NCBI GenBank assembly: GCA_002150815.3
Contig: NDFF03000080.1
Span: 87,312-151,311 of the forward strand
Reading direction: 5' to 3'
Length of the DNA stretch: 64,000 nucleotides
Source of the DNA: Grammothele lineata
Taxonomy: Eukaryota > Basidiomycota > Agaricomycetes > Polyporales > Polyporaceae
The notes under the pieces are model-generated. The model did not search any database, was not told the DNA's origin, and worked only from the letters and a program-made list of their open reading frames with translations. Position numbers and translations under genes: made by a program. Of this stretch, positions 23,239-36,100 are shown in pieces (positions within the stretch are counted from its first letter, which is position 1; the number at the start of each line of letters is the position of its first letter).

Positions 23239-25011
23239 GGGCAAAAGGAATTCGACGCCGACGGACGCAAAGCCGCCAGGAGGGACGCCGCGGGACGCCG
23301 CAGCCGGACGCCGACCGGGACGCCAGCCGGGACGCCAACAAGCGCCCGTAGAGGGACGCGTCCTGAACGCGTCCTTTCAGCGGTACTCTTCCGCGGCGTA
23401 CACGTCCTGAATCGGTTGCTCTATGAGTCTCCTCAGGAGCATCATACTACATCATGTATCTCTTTTTACGCCATATTCTAACTTTTCATGACCTCTTATA
23501 CCCATTGTTCGCGTGTAGCATCAAGGTGAGCCTTCGTTTGACCAACTCAGTACATAGTTTTACGATACGTCTCTGAAGTGCAGGCTCAGGGAGAGTGCAC
23601 TAGGATGTCTCTTCTGACCCATTAATGACCCATGAAAGTGGTTTGCAAGGGTTAGGCTCTCCGTGCGGGATTCCTCAGCACATGCCACAACCTTCGGATG
23701 CCCAAGCCGTCTCTAGCACATACGGCACGACCCATTGCGTATTATTATCCTAGCCTCTTATAATGTTAACGGAAAATGCTGACGTGACTTTAATACAGAC
23801 GTTGTCTTCTTAATTGACACACTTTGTGTGCAAAAGCATCCTCCGCACGACAGCATTGCGTCCTTACGCGTCCCAAAACGCGTCCGTACGTGTCCCACTC
23901 GGCGTCCATACACGTCCCTCGGCGTCCCTCATGGCGTCCCTCGGCGTCCCTCGGCGTCCCCCAGCGTCCGTCCGCTTCCCGTCTGCTTCCCACTGGCTGC
24001 TCACTACGCGTCCGTGCGCATCTCGCAACGCCACAAAATGCCACATGGCGTCCGGGCCGCGGCTGCACACTTCCCTTCGGTGTCCCTCGCAATTGCACTG
24101 GCACGTCTCATTCGTCGTGACGTCCTCGTGCGTCTCACATGACGCTTCATCTACAGGTAACCGTTGGCATTCTTAGACGTATAGACCGTATCCTGCTCGT
24201 TTCTCTCTTCTCTCTAGACGTGCTATAGGTATGTAATTTATCCCAGACACTTCATACATTGTCCATGTAAGGTAAGTAAATACCGTAATGCGACCACTGC
24301 TTGTGGTAAGCTCTTGCTCAGTGCTCTCAAAGTGGGAGAAATACTCACCTTGCTGCAGCGCGGGCCCCCGATTCAGCTGCCCAAGAACGACTTTCTCTCC
24401 ATAAGCGAGCAGCCGCAGATAAATCGGAGACGATATCTAGAGCAAAGCGGGGTCGACAGGGCTTCCCTTGCCTTGCCTTCGTCGAAAGGGAAGCGATAGA
24501 CGAAGGCAAGGATGGCGAGTGGGTAGGTTGCCTATATTGCTCATAAGGCCGGCCTCACTTGATCTCTCCGGGTAAAGGCCTTGCAGTGTGGGTATAATAC
24601 CTAACGTTCGGCTGCTGGAAGCCCGGACAGACATCGCGCGACTCAGTCGACAAGGACCCGTTGCGCAGCACGCTCCTGTTAAGTGAGTTGCAGCCGCCAT
24701 TGGAAGCGGGGGATCAATCAGCAAGGCTCAAAAAAGGGCAGTGGTGTTACGTATACACATTATATCGATGAAAGGTCCAAGAAACTCTATGTCAAAGCGT
24801 TTCTGAGGGTGTAGGTAGATAGTAGGCTTTGCGTCGTATAAGCAGCGCATAAGAATAAATAAGCGCCAAATGTCCTGGCGTCCCCGGCGTCCGTCGGCGT
24901 CCCTCCTTGCGCCACAAACGCCACAACGTATCCTGGCTGGCGTCCCTGTCGGCGCCTGTTGGCGTCCCTTCTGGCGGCTTTGCGTCCGTCGGCGTCGAAT
25001 TACCTGTGCCC
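23239..25011. mobile_element. Non-autonomous Mutator-like element (1,773 bp)
   Basis: Terminal inverted repeats of at least ~50 bp: both ends read GGGCA(A/C)A..., then AATTCGACGCCGACGGACGC and AAAGCCGCCAG pointing inwards, with three mismatches in the first 15 bases. Subterminal arrays of GGGACGCC/GGCGTCCC follow at both ends and again at 23870-24000. A perfect 9-bp duplication TTCTGAATC flanks it; 9-11 bp is typical of the MULE superfamily. No transposase or other convincing ORF lies inside, so it would need enzyme in trans. It sits inside a coding exon of the gene on the minus strand. Confidence 0.8.
23860..24010. repeat. GCGTCC-rich internal array
   Basis: Many copies of GGCGTCCCTC and GCGTCCGT in the interior of the element, in addition to the two subterminal arrays. 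Could bind transposase or mark a nested relative. Confidence 0.55.
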
Positions 25012-25020
25012 TTCTGAATC
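25012..25020. repeat. 9-bp target-site duplication, right
   Basis: TTCTGAATC, identical to 23230-23238. Confidence 0.85.
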
Positions 25021-25432
25021 GGAAGCCAGCCTCTGCAGAGATCATGGAAGTGGGGCTTTGAAGGGGGAGAGTTCAGGAGGATGCGAGGAAGAGGGTACCA
25101 TCGTAGACTTACTCGCTCCCCGTAGCATTTGCAGACACATCCACTCGTCTGATACTCTTGCTGTAAAGGATGGGCTCCGTTATGAAGCGATCTGTATGCA
25201 TGGATAGAGGAGGGCAGTTGAAGGGGACATGATCGGGAGGGACACGCATGCCTCGGTTCAACGCATGATCGGCCAGGACCGTTGCATTGAATAGTGTTCG
25301 AAATCCTCCACCTAGGAGCCATCCAACGGCGCTAAAATGCACTTCTTGCTCAGAGATAGATTCCGGAACCCAGAGAGGGTATCCGTATTCCAAAGGCAGG
25401 AGTTGACGAGCGTAGACGACGTGAGGAATCAT
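25021..25432 (-). pseudogene. Interrupted gene of uncharacterised family, 5' part
   Basis: ATG at 25432 in a CCGCCATGA context starts MIPHVVYARQLLPLEYGYPLWVPES, the conserved N-terminus (LLPL..GYPLW.PEP) I associate with the same unnamed Agaricomycete family; GGGFRTLFNATVLADHALNR follows. A GTAAGT donor after ANATGSE and a CTGCAG acceptor precede AGFRFR, which runs into the duplication and element. As read, that splice would shift frame by one, so either another acceptor is used or decay has begun. Across the element the frame RFR / RFRTVSDSG is continuous. Confidence 0.65.
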
Positions 25433-28400
25433 GGCGGGGTGTGAGGACGTCTGAAGGGCTAATCGAAATCAGATCACCAACGGCGTTCAGGCGCTGGAGA
25501 CTCCTGGAGACGGCTGTCACATGTCCCTCGGAAGATAGAGGCAATATAAACGCGGCGTGTCCCCCAGTAGCTTGCACATTCTATACATCAGTAAGTGTGA
25601 TAAAGCCTCTTTTACGACAATGGTAGCGCATACAATGTCCCTTGAAGTATACCAAATAGATTGCACGTTACCGGGTGCGCATCACAGTAGGGGCCTAGTT
25701 AGACCGTGAGCCACCTGTTCAGCTCCCAAAAGCCTCTGATCATTGGGTAATCATACAGAAAGTGGGGAGCTTGGGGGACAAACAGGGGATCACATGAGTT
25801 TCACTCGCCTCGCCGCCTCACCACATATTGGACGAGCCTTTTTGTAAGCCTCAATACCGCCATTCGCATTATCTTTCGCTGTACATCCATAGAATCCCTG
25901 AAGACTGTGGACAGCGACAGACCACCGACAATGTCTGCGCTCCCAGCCTCCATTGAAGCACGTACGCTTATCACGTCGACCCAACGCTCATTCCATTCTA
26001 AAAGAAAAGAAACACCAGACACGGGCGTAGTGCCACAAACCGGATGGTAGTGCAGCGGTTGTGGTATCCCGCAGAATAGTATAAAGATTGTGATGTAGTG
26101 CTTTGAGAGGCATGTGCACTGGGGGAAAGTCGCCACACGCCCCCGGGAAAAGACATGCAAGTTCGCGCAACGGATTCAGAGTGCCTGCAGAAAGAGCGAA
26201 AAACGTCAGAATTGTTCGTGTCCCGTGAAAAAAGGGTCGTTCGTACTCTAGCTGCGGGTCTGCGTCGCCCGCACGATGTGGACGGCTACAGTTATCGCGC
26301 GCACGTCCAAGCACGTTCTTCATGGCCATGACGTCATAGGCGTGCGCTCTGTGCGCACGTTACGCGGAGACTGTCGGCACCAGGTCGAGCGACGTACTGA
26401 GAGAAAGCAGTCAACAACTGATAGATGCAGCCCGTAACCGGGCGCATATATGCAAAGACTAACTTTAGGCCCCCGTGGGTTTTCCACCGAGTTGGGAAAA
26501 CAGTTTGGATTAGTGGCAAAGATGAGGCTCTCCGCGGGCGTTGCTGGCCAGGAGCCGAGTCAAGGCGTAGTCTTGGGACATTCTAAATGGTGAAAGACGC
26601 AAGTATCCCGGCGGCAAAGCGCAGGGGACTGTAAGGAGAAAAGGCGTGCTGGGCACGGTCGAGTCGCGATCGATGGTCGAGATCGCAGATGACGAAGGCG
26701 AGCACTAGAACTCTAAAAACACAAAGACGGTCGAAGTCAGACACAGAAGATGTGGATCGCGAGCAGAGCGTACCCCGACAGGCAAAGGTTAACGAGTCTC
26801 ATTTAGACGAGAGCCATGGCGCGAAGGCGTCAAGCAGCCTCGGTCTCCGTCGTCCCTCTCCAGGCCGTGCATCCCCGCGCTCAGCTATCCTCCATCCGGT
26901 GACGCACGCTCCTTGCTTGACTCCGGAGGGGGTGTGAAAGCGGCCAATCGCGCACGAGCAGCAGCGTCCCTCGTGCTCGTGTGGATGGCCATCGCAGACG
27001 GCTGCGAGTCTTCTCCCATCTTCGGGCGATCCCTGTTGTTGACGAGCAGGACGTACGCGAGCGACGGTCGCTTTCGGCATATGCTGTCGACCCAGTGACG
27101 AGTACCGCGCTATCTCCCGCTGCTCGGTGAGGCGTGATCATACTCAGACGTCGCGGTTGGACGCGACTCACGGTCTGCCGTAGCGCATCATGCCGCACAC
27201 CTCAGGAGATTCGCTGGCCGGGCGTTCCTTCCATCCGTCGCATCAGCTCAGTGACGGGATCTCGCATGATTCGAAGGACTTACTGGCGGGAACACCCTCC
27301 ACATATCGCTGAGGTCCCGCAGATTCCACGTCATACCCGGAAACCATATATTGCATTGACAGCTAAACGCGCTCCGCGGCACTCATGCCCAGATCTGAAA
27401 CCAGAGATGGTGTTCATTCTAGACATCACATATACCAGAGAACTTACGTCTCTCCTCACTCGACCCCGCCTCATAACGCGCACTCTTCGCACACGCTGAT
27501 CCCCACTTTCCCCAGCCACTCCATCCAGAGCCCTCACATCCACCCGCGCACCTTGACGTCCCCATTGAGTGCCCACGCGCCCTGAACCACCCCACACTCC
27601 GCAAACCTTGGTGCTGGCCTTGACATTCTCTGCCAGCGTCTTCACGCCCACGTTTGGGATCGCGTGTGTGACGGTGACGGGCGGCGCGAGCTAGTACATG
27701 AGAAGGGAGTCGAGGGGAGGCGAAAGGGACTAGACGAGCTGGGAGCAGACGGCTGCTAGCTGATGTGCCAGTCGAACACGACATGGGTCACATCAACATG
27801 GTCGACGGTGCAGTGGTGCGCGATGAGCGTCCTGTATATTGGCCGGTTCGGTGCGCTTCGCAAGCACGACCTAGGGATGGGGAGGAAAGAGGGCGGAATT
27901 GGTGGGTATATGCGCAGTAATGGAGACGAAGGAGGACTCACTTGACGATGTTCCACAGCGATGTCGTCTAGCTTCGATACAATCATACCAACTTCGGCCC
28001 ACGAGAGTCAGCGTAGCTGATCTAAAGCACCTATACAAACAGGGTGGAATGTGCGTCAGCGTCGTCCTGAGGATCTCTGAGACGAAAGCCTTTCGAGAGC
28101 GAGGGAGGTAGTCACATCAAAGGGAGCGGCGGTAGGCATAAGACGGGACCGACGATGGGATGAAGGACAGAAGAGGGGTATGAATGCATACAGCGCCTTC
28201 TTTGTAGAACACTTACAAGACTCGATGCCAGGAGTGCGTGAAAGTGTCGTATTCACGAAGACTTGCGAGTGGAACGAAATGATGGTGCTCACCGTTGAAT
28301 CTCCAAGACGTCGCTGCCGCCTTACTACAGCTTGAAGAGCCATCCAAGAATTCAACGTGCCAGACCAGAGAAAACCCCGGAGGGTAGGCGGGGAGACGCG

Positions 28401-28990
28401 GACGACGAGGAGAGAGTACAGCCCTGGTCTATGTAAAAGGTAATGGATGAAGTACTGAGGTCGAGTACAGATCTTCTGAGCGGGAACGTCGTCATGCAAG
28501 AGACGAGGAGTGACAGCGACTCACGACATGGCTCCACATCCTCCAGCGAGACCTTGAACATTATCGATAGCCGAGAATCGCCAATTGACACAGCACAGGA
28601 CAAGGCAGCTTGATGATGGTGACGAGGAAGAGGGACAGAACGGCGCAGACAGCTGAGATCTGTGAGCGCTGGGATGGGGAAGACTGCATATACGGTCAGC
28701 GGGTAGGCCGCGCGACGCGCCGGGCGCCGTTGTTTGTTTGTCCGCTTATTACTTTGATTCTCCGACATACTCCGACGTTTAACGATGTTGTCCATCATTC
28801 TGGGTCTTTCTATACCTGAGGCGGCATTGTCTGGCAAGGTGATCCGAGTTGTCCCAGAACGCCAACAAGACCTGCGTCAGCTAGGTGTCGAATGCTGGCC
28901 ATGTACGTTTCTCCGTACATCTCTTGTGGCGAGTTTAAGTGACCCCACAGCGCCAGTCTTACACTTGGAAAAGCTCCCGTAGCATACTAA
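25433..28990. other. Long region with no gene I can resolve
   Basis: Many short ORFs on both strands, none with a recognised domain. Fragments that read protein-like on the minus strand include VTVTHAIPNVGVKTLAENVK (~27640), HHCTVDHVDVTHVVFDWHIS (~27780-27840) and stretches at 28330-28560 with GTGAGC donors; they could be exons of one unrecognised minus-strand gene or decayed copies. 25800-26330 has hydrophobic minus-strand segments without a consistent frame. Confidence 0.35.
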
Positions 28991-29095
28991 TCGCGTTCAT
29001 GCCAGTGGCTATATATTCTCAACCCCTTAGTGCCCCCAATCCCCTCTCGCGTACCAGTACATACGTGTCCTGCGTCGATGCCTGCATCGGATAAC

Positions 29096-29917
29096 TCACA
29101 CGAAGAAATTATCCATGTCCGCCGGGTCCGGCTCCTTTAGGGGAGCGGCTCTAGGAACCTCGCGCCACTCTATCCTCTCCGCGCGCAAAACTGCCTCGCC
29201 CTCCTCGACACTGAACGGCTTGCGTGCATGCCAGAAGCGGGGGGCGGACTCGTGGGTATACACCGCGAGGAAGCGCATGGCAGGCATGCGAGCGAAGAGC
29301 ACGCTCGCGACGTCCTTGTGCGCGAGTCCATCGAGTATGTGTCGCTGGCATGATGTTAGAGGGACGTCCATGGGTTCAACGCCCGTGATTGGTACATTGG
29401 GTGTCTCGATGCGGAGGACGAGATGTGTGAGCGAAGGTAGATACATCCCGATCACGAATCTGAGATGGTCCTGGTGAGTGACATTAGCGCATTTAGAGAA
29501 GCGGGCTGAGGGGGATTAATATCCGGTGACCAGCACGTACCAAGAAAGCATTATAATCTATCTCCTTCCCGATCGCGAACGTGGAAACATCGAGCGCAAA
29601 ATGCGTGATAGCGTTCCGCACAGGAGGCTCCCAAGGGTCCAGTATATCCACAAGGACTTCACACCCCATGTACGTCCCATTCTGTTGTTCGTCCGATGGG
29701 GTGAGGCCGTAACCAAAATGCAAGAGGAGTCGTGAGGGGCGCACTGCGCTCACAATCTCGCCGAGGTAGAGGATGAGATCATCATATGGTTCTCCATGTT
29801 CGCAGGTGAGGTCGACACGCTCGACAGGACACGTCAAGGGGCCCAATGCGTACACCACACCAACCTCGCCCGCGAGTGACTCTAGTGCAGGCCATATCGT
29901 AGGAACGCCATCCAGGT
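29096..29917 (-). pseudogene. F-box paralogue 4, 3' piece
   Basis: Contains GVPTIWPALESLAGEVG, RPSRLLLHFGYG, a 70-nt intron (29471-29540, GTACGT...CAG) at the family position and phase, and the final exon PSLTHLVLRIE...RFWHARKPFSVEEGEAVLRAE ending in NFFV. It begins exactly at the 8-bp target duplication of the hAT element. The preceding residues MNLD lie at 36666-36680 on the far side of the element. Confidence 0.85.
29910..29917. repeat. 8-bp target-site duplication of the hAT element, left
   Basis: ATCCAGGT, identical to 36666-36673. Confidence 0.9.
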
Positions 29918-30388
29918 TAAGGCTGAGCACGGGTGCGGATCTAAGTCCGGCTCGACCCGTTTCAACCCGCATCCGTGACCCGCAGGTCACGATCCGTGCA
30001 GCTCCGGTCACCCGCACTCCGGGTCAGCCTCGGATCTAGGTCACACCCTGCTGTGGGCAGGATCCGTGACAGGTTGGCACTACCAAGATATGGCTACGAC
30101 AAGGTCAGAAACTAGCCTTAGAAACACTGGGAATCTAATGCCAATCACATTGGCATGAGATATAGCCTCCTTGGACTCACCCCTTGGATCCCTGTTGCTC
30201 GCCGGACACTTGTCACGTCCTACCGTATTGAGTATGTAACGCGGCGCTTATGCTGTCACAATTACACTTCGAAGGCTAGCACACGAAGTCTTTCGATAGC
30301 GAAGTCAAGCGTCCCTAAGTGCATAATTATTATAGCGGCATTGATAACCGTGTTCCGTAGATAGTACCAGTAAACTAAGGGAAAGTAT

Positions 30389-32326
30389 CTACTCGTCGCT
30401 GTCTGACTCAAACCAATCCTCATCACTAGAGTCGGATGCAACTGTCTTGAGGGATGGCATCGACCCATCAGACAGATACTCCCAGTCGTCGAGATCGTCA
30501 ATGGGGTCACCGCCATGCTCAGCCTCTGACAGAACGCGCTCGACAGGTATGCTATAATCCATCCGAGTCCCAGTACCGTCCGCGAGACGGCCATGATAAA
30601 TGGTTTCAACGCGATGCGCGATGCAGTCGCGCGCGACGCCAGCGGGAACGGGGGAGTGCGCGTTATCGGCTATAAAAGCGCGTAAACCAGTCGTGTCGGC
30701 CGCACCAGTACTCGGCGGCACGCCACTACCCCCAGCGGTGGGAGCGCGCGCAGCATCGGTGCGCGGAGTGTTGTTGTCGAGGTTGTCGTCCGTGTCGACA
30801 GTGGTGGTGGGCCCGCTGCTAGTGTCGGCTGCGGCGGCGACGCGAAGTAAGTTGCTGACGAGCTTCCTCGAGGGGGCGAACGCGTTCCGGCGCGCCTGAA
30901 AGATGAAGCGTTGAGGAAACGCGGGGATGGCATTCCCGGCGCTCGAAGGAGGGTCGCGGCGGCACGGCTGCAAGGGGTCCCGAGGAAGATGGCGCTCTTC
31001 AACGCAGGCGGGGGGAATGTCATCCGGCGAAAAGACGTCCTGAACTGGTGTCAGCGCCTGAAAGTGATGAGATCAAAACAACGACGTACCGCAGGAAGTG
31101 CGCCGTATGCAACCTCAGCCAAGAATTCCGCGAGGTGGTCGTCGGCGCGCTCGTATAGGCCGCAGGATTTCGCGAGCACTACGAGCTCTCCCACGACGCC
31201 GTAGTACCCGTCAAGATCAATGTCGTCGCGGGCTTGACTGTACGCGCGGAAGACGAGCAAGAGATGTATGACCATCTCTCGCTGGTTGTCATTGATGCCC
31301 GTCCGAGTGACGTGGGATCCTTGAACAGCCGCGATCCACTTGTTGCAGGTCGCCTCACTGAGACTGTCGGGCCCCATAGTGGGTAGTAAGAGCTGCAGCA
31401 GTGATGTGTGAGCGGACTGACATGCCGGAACACGATAGCGGCAAACTCACCGTGAGAGACGAGTCGGGGCCATCGATGGTGAGCGTCACAAAAACACGGA
31501 CAGTACCATCGCGGTCCTGCCAGTCGTCCGTGCGTAGGTACAGGTTTGCGAACCCCACGTCGTACTCGCCACGGGGTGGCGGAGGAAGAGAGCGCGCAGC
31601 GGGGAGAAGAGCAGATGTCATGGCTAAGTGCACGAGGGGATCGGGATGAGCGAGGTGAGCGAGATTGGAGAGGTGAACGAAGACGACAGGACGTACTTTG
31701 TGGGATAACTTGTAGAGGTTCGGGGGGTTCAGATTCCGTCTCGCGCGCGCGTTCCTTCGCATAGCCTGTGAATGGCCCCGTGAGGGTCGCCCTGGATCGC
31801 ACAAAGTAGTGTAAAACTTACCGAACCTTGTCAATGCTGCGGGCGGCGGCCGTCAACCGAGACGGCTGAACACCAAGGGTCTAGACGAAATAGCGCATCG
31901 CGCAGCGGAGTTACTGGGACGAGCGGAGAGAAATCGAGACTACTCACTCGACAAGCGAGCCGTGGATAAGCCCTTCAGCCGAACGCGACGTCAGCAACCG
32001 GCGGGCGCGGCCAATCACCTGCTGCATCGCATCCTGGATGGGATACCGGATTTGGCAACCGTTGTGTTGAGGCCGACGGAGCTCTTCTTCTTGAAGTACC
32101 AGCTGTAGAGTAGAGAGGAGGAGAGGATGGCAGGTGTCGGGTAGACACTCACAGCGTTTCGCCCGGTCTGAGCGCGCCACGTGAGCTCCGGGCGCCTGTG
32201 GCCCGTGCACAGCGTGGGATGTTGAATACTGGAATTTGACGCTCGTGCCCAACGGAAGCGAATCTCGCTCTCGCCGTTCCTCCCTCCTTCGCCACTCCAC
32301 CTCGCTTGTATGAACCGCTTTACCAA
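30389..32326 (-). CDS. Uncharacterised hAT-borne accessory protein
   Basis: Six exons join with matching phases: A ending 32153, B 32102-31948, C 31791-31697, D 31623-31451, E 31392-31090 and F 31039-30389; introns of 50, 156, 72, 58 and 50 nt. At least 516 residues; the true start lies further upstream and is unresolved (32326 is a TTG). No stops inside. Visible features: basic N-terminal part, GEYDVGFANLYLRTDDWQDR, IDGPDSSLTV, YYGVVGELVVLAKSCGLYERADDHLAEFLAEV, then a low-complexity part and a strongly acidic tail (DDLDDWEY...SDEDWFESDSDE). I recognise no domain. Position inside the element, opposite the transposase, suggests a role in its transposition or regulation. Confidence 0.6.
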
Positions 32327-33121
32327 GTGATCGAGGTAGGATCTCCTGTGGTTGATGCGTCCCTAAACGCTAATCATCCATCTTTTTACTTAGCTCCCCG
32401 TACCCTGGGATATCCGATAGACTAGGTCTGCGACCACCACGGCGGCCGTCATCCGGACGATCCGGAGTCCCGACACCAACCCGAACGCATCCCGCGACGC
32501 CGATGAAACCCGCCCTCAGTGATGGGCATGGGCCCTCCTGACCTCTGCAATATCGGCGACTCCTCGCGTCGTCAACAGATGGTGCGTCAGTAACTCGATC
32601 GCGGCGGTCTCATACCCTGACGCAAGTACAACCGCGTGTATAGGTGTTCTGCCTATCTAGAGGTCTCCACGGAGCCATGACCCGTGTCCTGGACCATACC
32701 GCTGGTGAGGTGACCTTTCCTTCCAAGGTCATGTCCGTGGACCCTTACAGTCTCACCCTTTCACAGGATCTGGAATCGCTCCCTCGAGACGGGCTCAAAA
32801 TTCGCGCGAGGCCGCTGTGGGCCTCGTTCGCTCGGGCGAAATTTCAAGCACCCAGCGCAACGGAGGGTGCAACGGCGATGTAGCGGTCAGGCGATGTGAC
32901 GAGCATCCTAGCCCAGCCTCGCTGGCTCGCGCATACGCGTACGTCCGTCACTCAGGCCTCGGACTCGACAAATCGTCTAAGTCCCTCCATTTGCGACAGC
33001 CCAGTGCAAAGCGCCTGGCATGGATGCATATATAAGCTGCCCGGAGGAGCAAGGAAACGTAAGTGCGATCTCCTCTTCGTTCACACATTCTCGTCCTCAT
33101 CTCCTCACTCAGCTTTTCTCC
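32327..33121. promoter_or_regulatory. Bidirectional promoter region of the hAT element
   Basis: About 0.8 kb between the divergent genes. A TATATAAG box at ~33029-33036 lies ~90 bases before the transposase ATG. Part of the left side (32400-32470) may hold an upstream exon of the accessory gene (minus-strand reading TAAVVVADLVYRISQ). Confidence 0.45.
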
Positions 33122-36100
33122 ATGTCTTCCTCCTCCCAAGTTGCGAAGCGCGCGCGCGCGAGCACCGTCGATAGCGGCGATGTCGCTGCCAAGCGCAACC
33201 GCGTCAGTGTCTCCAATGACTCTGACGCCGATGCCGATGCCGACGCCGAGGTGCAGTCCAACGCCGACGCCCCTAGTGAAGACGAGGCTCCTGCCGACCC
33301 TGTTCAAGCCGTCGCCAACCGGGCTCGGTCTGCAGGTCGCGCGCGCCCTACCGCGGCGCAGAAGCGGGCTCGCTTCCTTGAGAAGTACAACGGTAAATCT
33401 CCGGAGGAGATTCTAGGTGCGTTATTTCCTTCTACGCTATGTGACGTTGGTCTGACTTACGTTTTCTTCTTAGATGCGCTTTCGAGCACCTGGCGTTCGA
33501 AAGTGTACGAGCACTTTCTCCCGCCAGAGATTGTCATCGTCAAAGACGGCGCGGTTGTCCATCGCTTCCGCTGCAAAGAGTGAGTCGTATTTCACCCCCT
33601 TCTATCTCTTGGTAGCTAACTGGCATTCGTACAGGCACCCATCGAAGTTTGTTGATCGCGCAGACTACGAGGATTCCACTGGGAATCTAGGGCGTCATCG
33701 CAACACGTGCGAACCAGCGGACTCGGCTGAGGTCCAGCTCATTGAGACGTTCGCAGCCGGCGTCACGTACTCGCCCGCCCGGCTGCGCTACCTCATCGCA
33801 CTTTGGTGCGCGCGCCGTCACCGCCCCCACGTCATCGTCGACGACCCCGAACTCCAGCAAATCATGATCATGCTCTATTCGAAGGTCAAGATCCCCTCTC
33901 GCCATACGGTGTCGCGCGACATCCAGTCGATTTTGGCGTTTTCGAAGGCGCGTGTGATTACTATGTTCCAGGTATGGCATTCTTCTTTCTTCCGGTCGTG
34001 ACGCGCGAATTAACCGATGTCCGTACGCGTTTAGGAATATCCCGGGCGCATTCACCTTTGCGTGGACGGCTGGACAAGCCCGAACGTTTTCTCGTTCCTG
34101 GGTATAACCGCGCACTGGTTTGATGGCGTTCAACTCCAGCACATCATCCTTGATTTCGTGAGGTGCGTAGCAAAATCCCTGGTGTTAGCAGCTACTGATA
34201 TATGTGCACTCTTTGCGCAGACTGAAAGGTTCCCATACGGGCAAGTACCTCGCGGCTGAACTTGTCGAGTCCCTCAAGGAATACGGTCTCGAAAAGAAGG
34301 TATGTACTTGCAGTGTGCGTGCTACCTATGAAATGCTCACTCGCGTGCAGATTTTAGGCGTCACCAGCGATAATGCAGACAGCAACGATGTTATGATGAA
34401 AGAACTCCATGTTCTTGTTCCTGAGATCCGTGGAATGGAGTCGCGCGTCCGCTGCTTCGGCCACATTTTAAATCTCATTGTCAAGGTATGTTCTCGCGAT
34501 ATATTACATTCGCTCGCAGGTACTTAGATATTTGGTGGCAGGCGATCCTCTCAAGGTTTACTCCCAAGAAGAAGGCGAAGAAAACGGCGGACGTTGCCGA
34601 GGATGACACCGCTTCCGCTGAGGAAGAGGTCATAGACGAGTCAGATCCAGACGCGCGCGAGCGCGCTCAGACAGCGCGTGAACTCGCCGACCTTGCAGAC
34701 GGCCGCCTCGAGGGCGAGGGTGACGACGATGACGACGACGACGACGACGTCGATGTCGATCGCGAGGCCGCGGACGCCGCCCTCATTGCCGCCCTCGCCG
34801 CCGCTGAGGAAGACGACACGGACGTGGCGATCCCGATGACGCAGGAAGACATCAAGATCGGGTTGCTCGCTTCGGAGAAGGTACGCACCTTAGCTGAATA
34901 CGTGACCTCGCGCTTACATCAGTTGTAGATTATGCGTCTTTCGACGAAGGTGTGGCATAGCCCGCAAGTTCGCGAAGAACTCGCGCAACTCGCTGGCGAT
35001 GCTGACCTCAACTCCGAAACGCTTGTGCGCGCCGTCAAGACCCGTTGGAACACGGTGACCGAAGTTCTCGAGCGCGCTCTCGACATGCGCCAGGTTCTCA
35101 CGGACCTATGCAAGAATCCGCGCTTCAACAAGAACAAGGACCGCGGGATGCGTCTTCGACGCTTCCTTCTCAGCGACGAGGAGTGGAAAGTGATTGAGGA
35201 ACTGCACCGTTTGCTAGATGTATAGTAATACCTTCGCACGCGCCCTCAATCGTCTAATATGAGTATCTTGCAGCCGTTTCTTTTCGCGACGAAAGCCGTC
35301 TCCGCTAGCTCACGCGCCCTCGTCCATGATGTCATCCCCTATATGGATATCCTCACACGACATGTCGACGATTTCCGCCGAGACGAAACTCTCAGCCCTA
35401 TGGTCCGCGAGGCAGCCCAACGCGGTCGCAAGATACTTGATAAGTATTACTCGCGCACCGACGAAACGACCATTTTCCGTGTTGCTATGGGTAAGTACTC
35501 ACGCTCTTGAACCTCTATGTGCGCATGGCTGAAATTTGTGTTAGTATTACACCCGGGGCTGAAGACTCAGTACTTCCGCGACCAAGACTGGCCCGAGGAG
35601 TGGATCGACGAGGCCCTGCGCCTTGTGCGCGAGACCTGGAGCTCCCACTACAAGCCTGCGGTCCCGCCTGCCCCTCGCGAGCCTCGCCAGCACCCCGTGC
35701 CGAAGCGCAAAAACGGTCCCGGGACCGGCCGCATGAGTGCGCAGGCCAGCACCAACGCTGTACGTGCCTCTCCCGTGTTGTATTTTACTCGCTAACTGCT
35801 CTGAATCCCTGGCCACAGGCAACGCGTGCGCTCTTTGAGAGCCTATCGCGTGCTCACCGCGCTGCCGCGAGCTTCGACGCACTTGAGGCTTACCTTAGCG
35901 CGCCCCCCCTCCCAAACGTCAAGGACCCACTGGCCTATTGGAGCGCGTTTCTCGCGAGCGAGACTGACGGTGCGCTCGCGCGCATGGCGCTTGATTTTCT
36001 ATCTGTCCCTGGTAAGTCTTTAGTGTTTGGCATGTACTTGCATCTAACTCATTCATATGGTATAGCAACATCTGTTGAGGCCGAGCGCGCGTTTTCGCGC

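Noticed and set aside
23860..24010. CRISPR-like array from the GGCGTCC repeats
   Set aside because: Units are short, irregular and without unique spacers; the genome is eukaryotic and the repeats belong to a transposon.
32319..32326. Start codon of the hAT accessory gene at 32326
   Set aside because: The codon is TTG and the frame stays open upstream into an acceptor-like CACAG; the true start must lie in an earlier exon.
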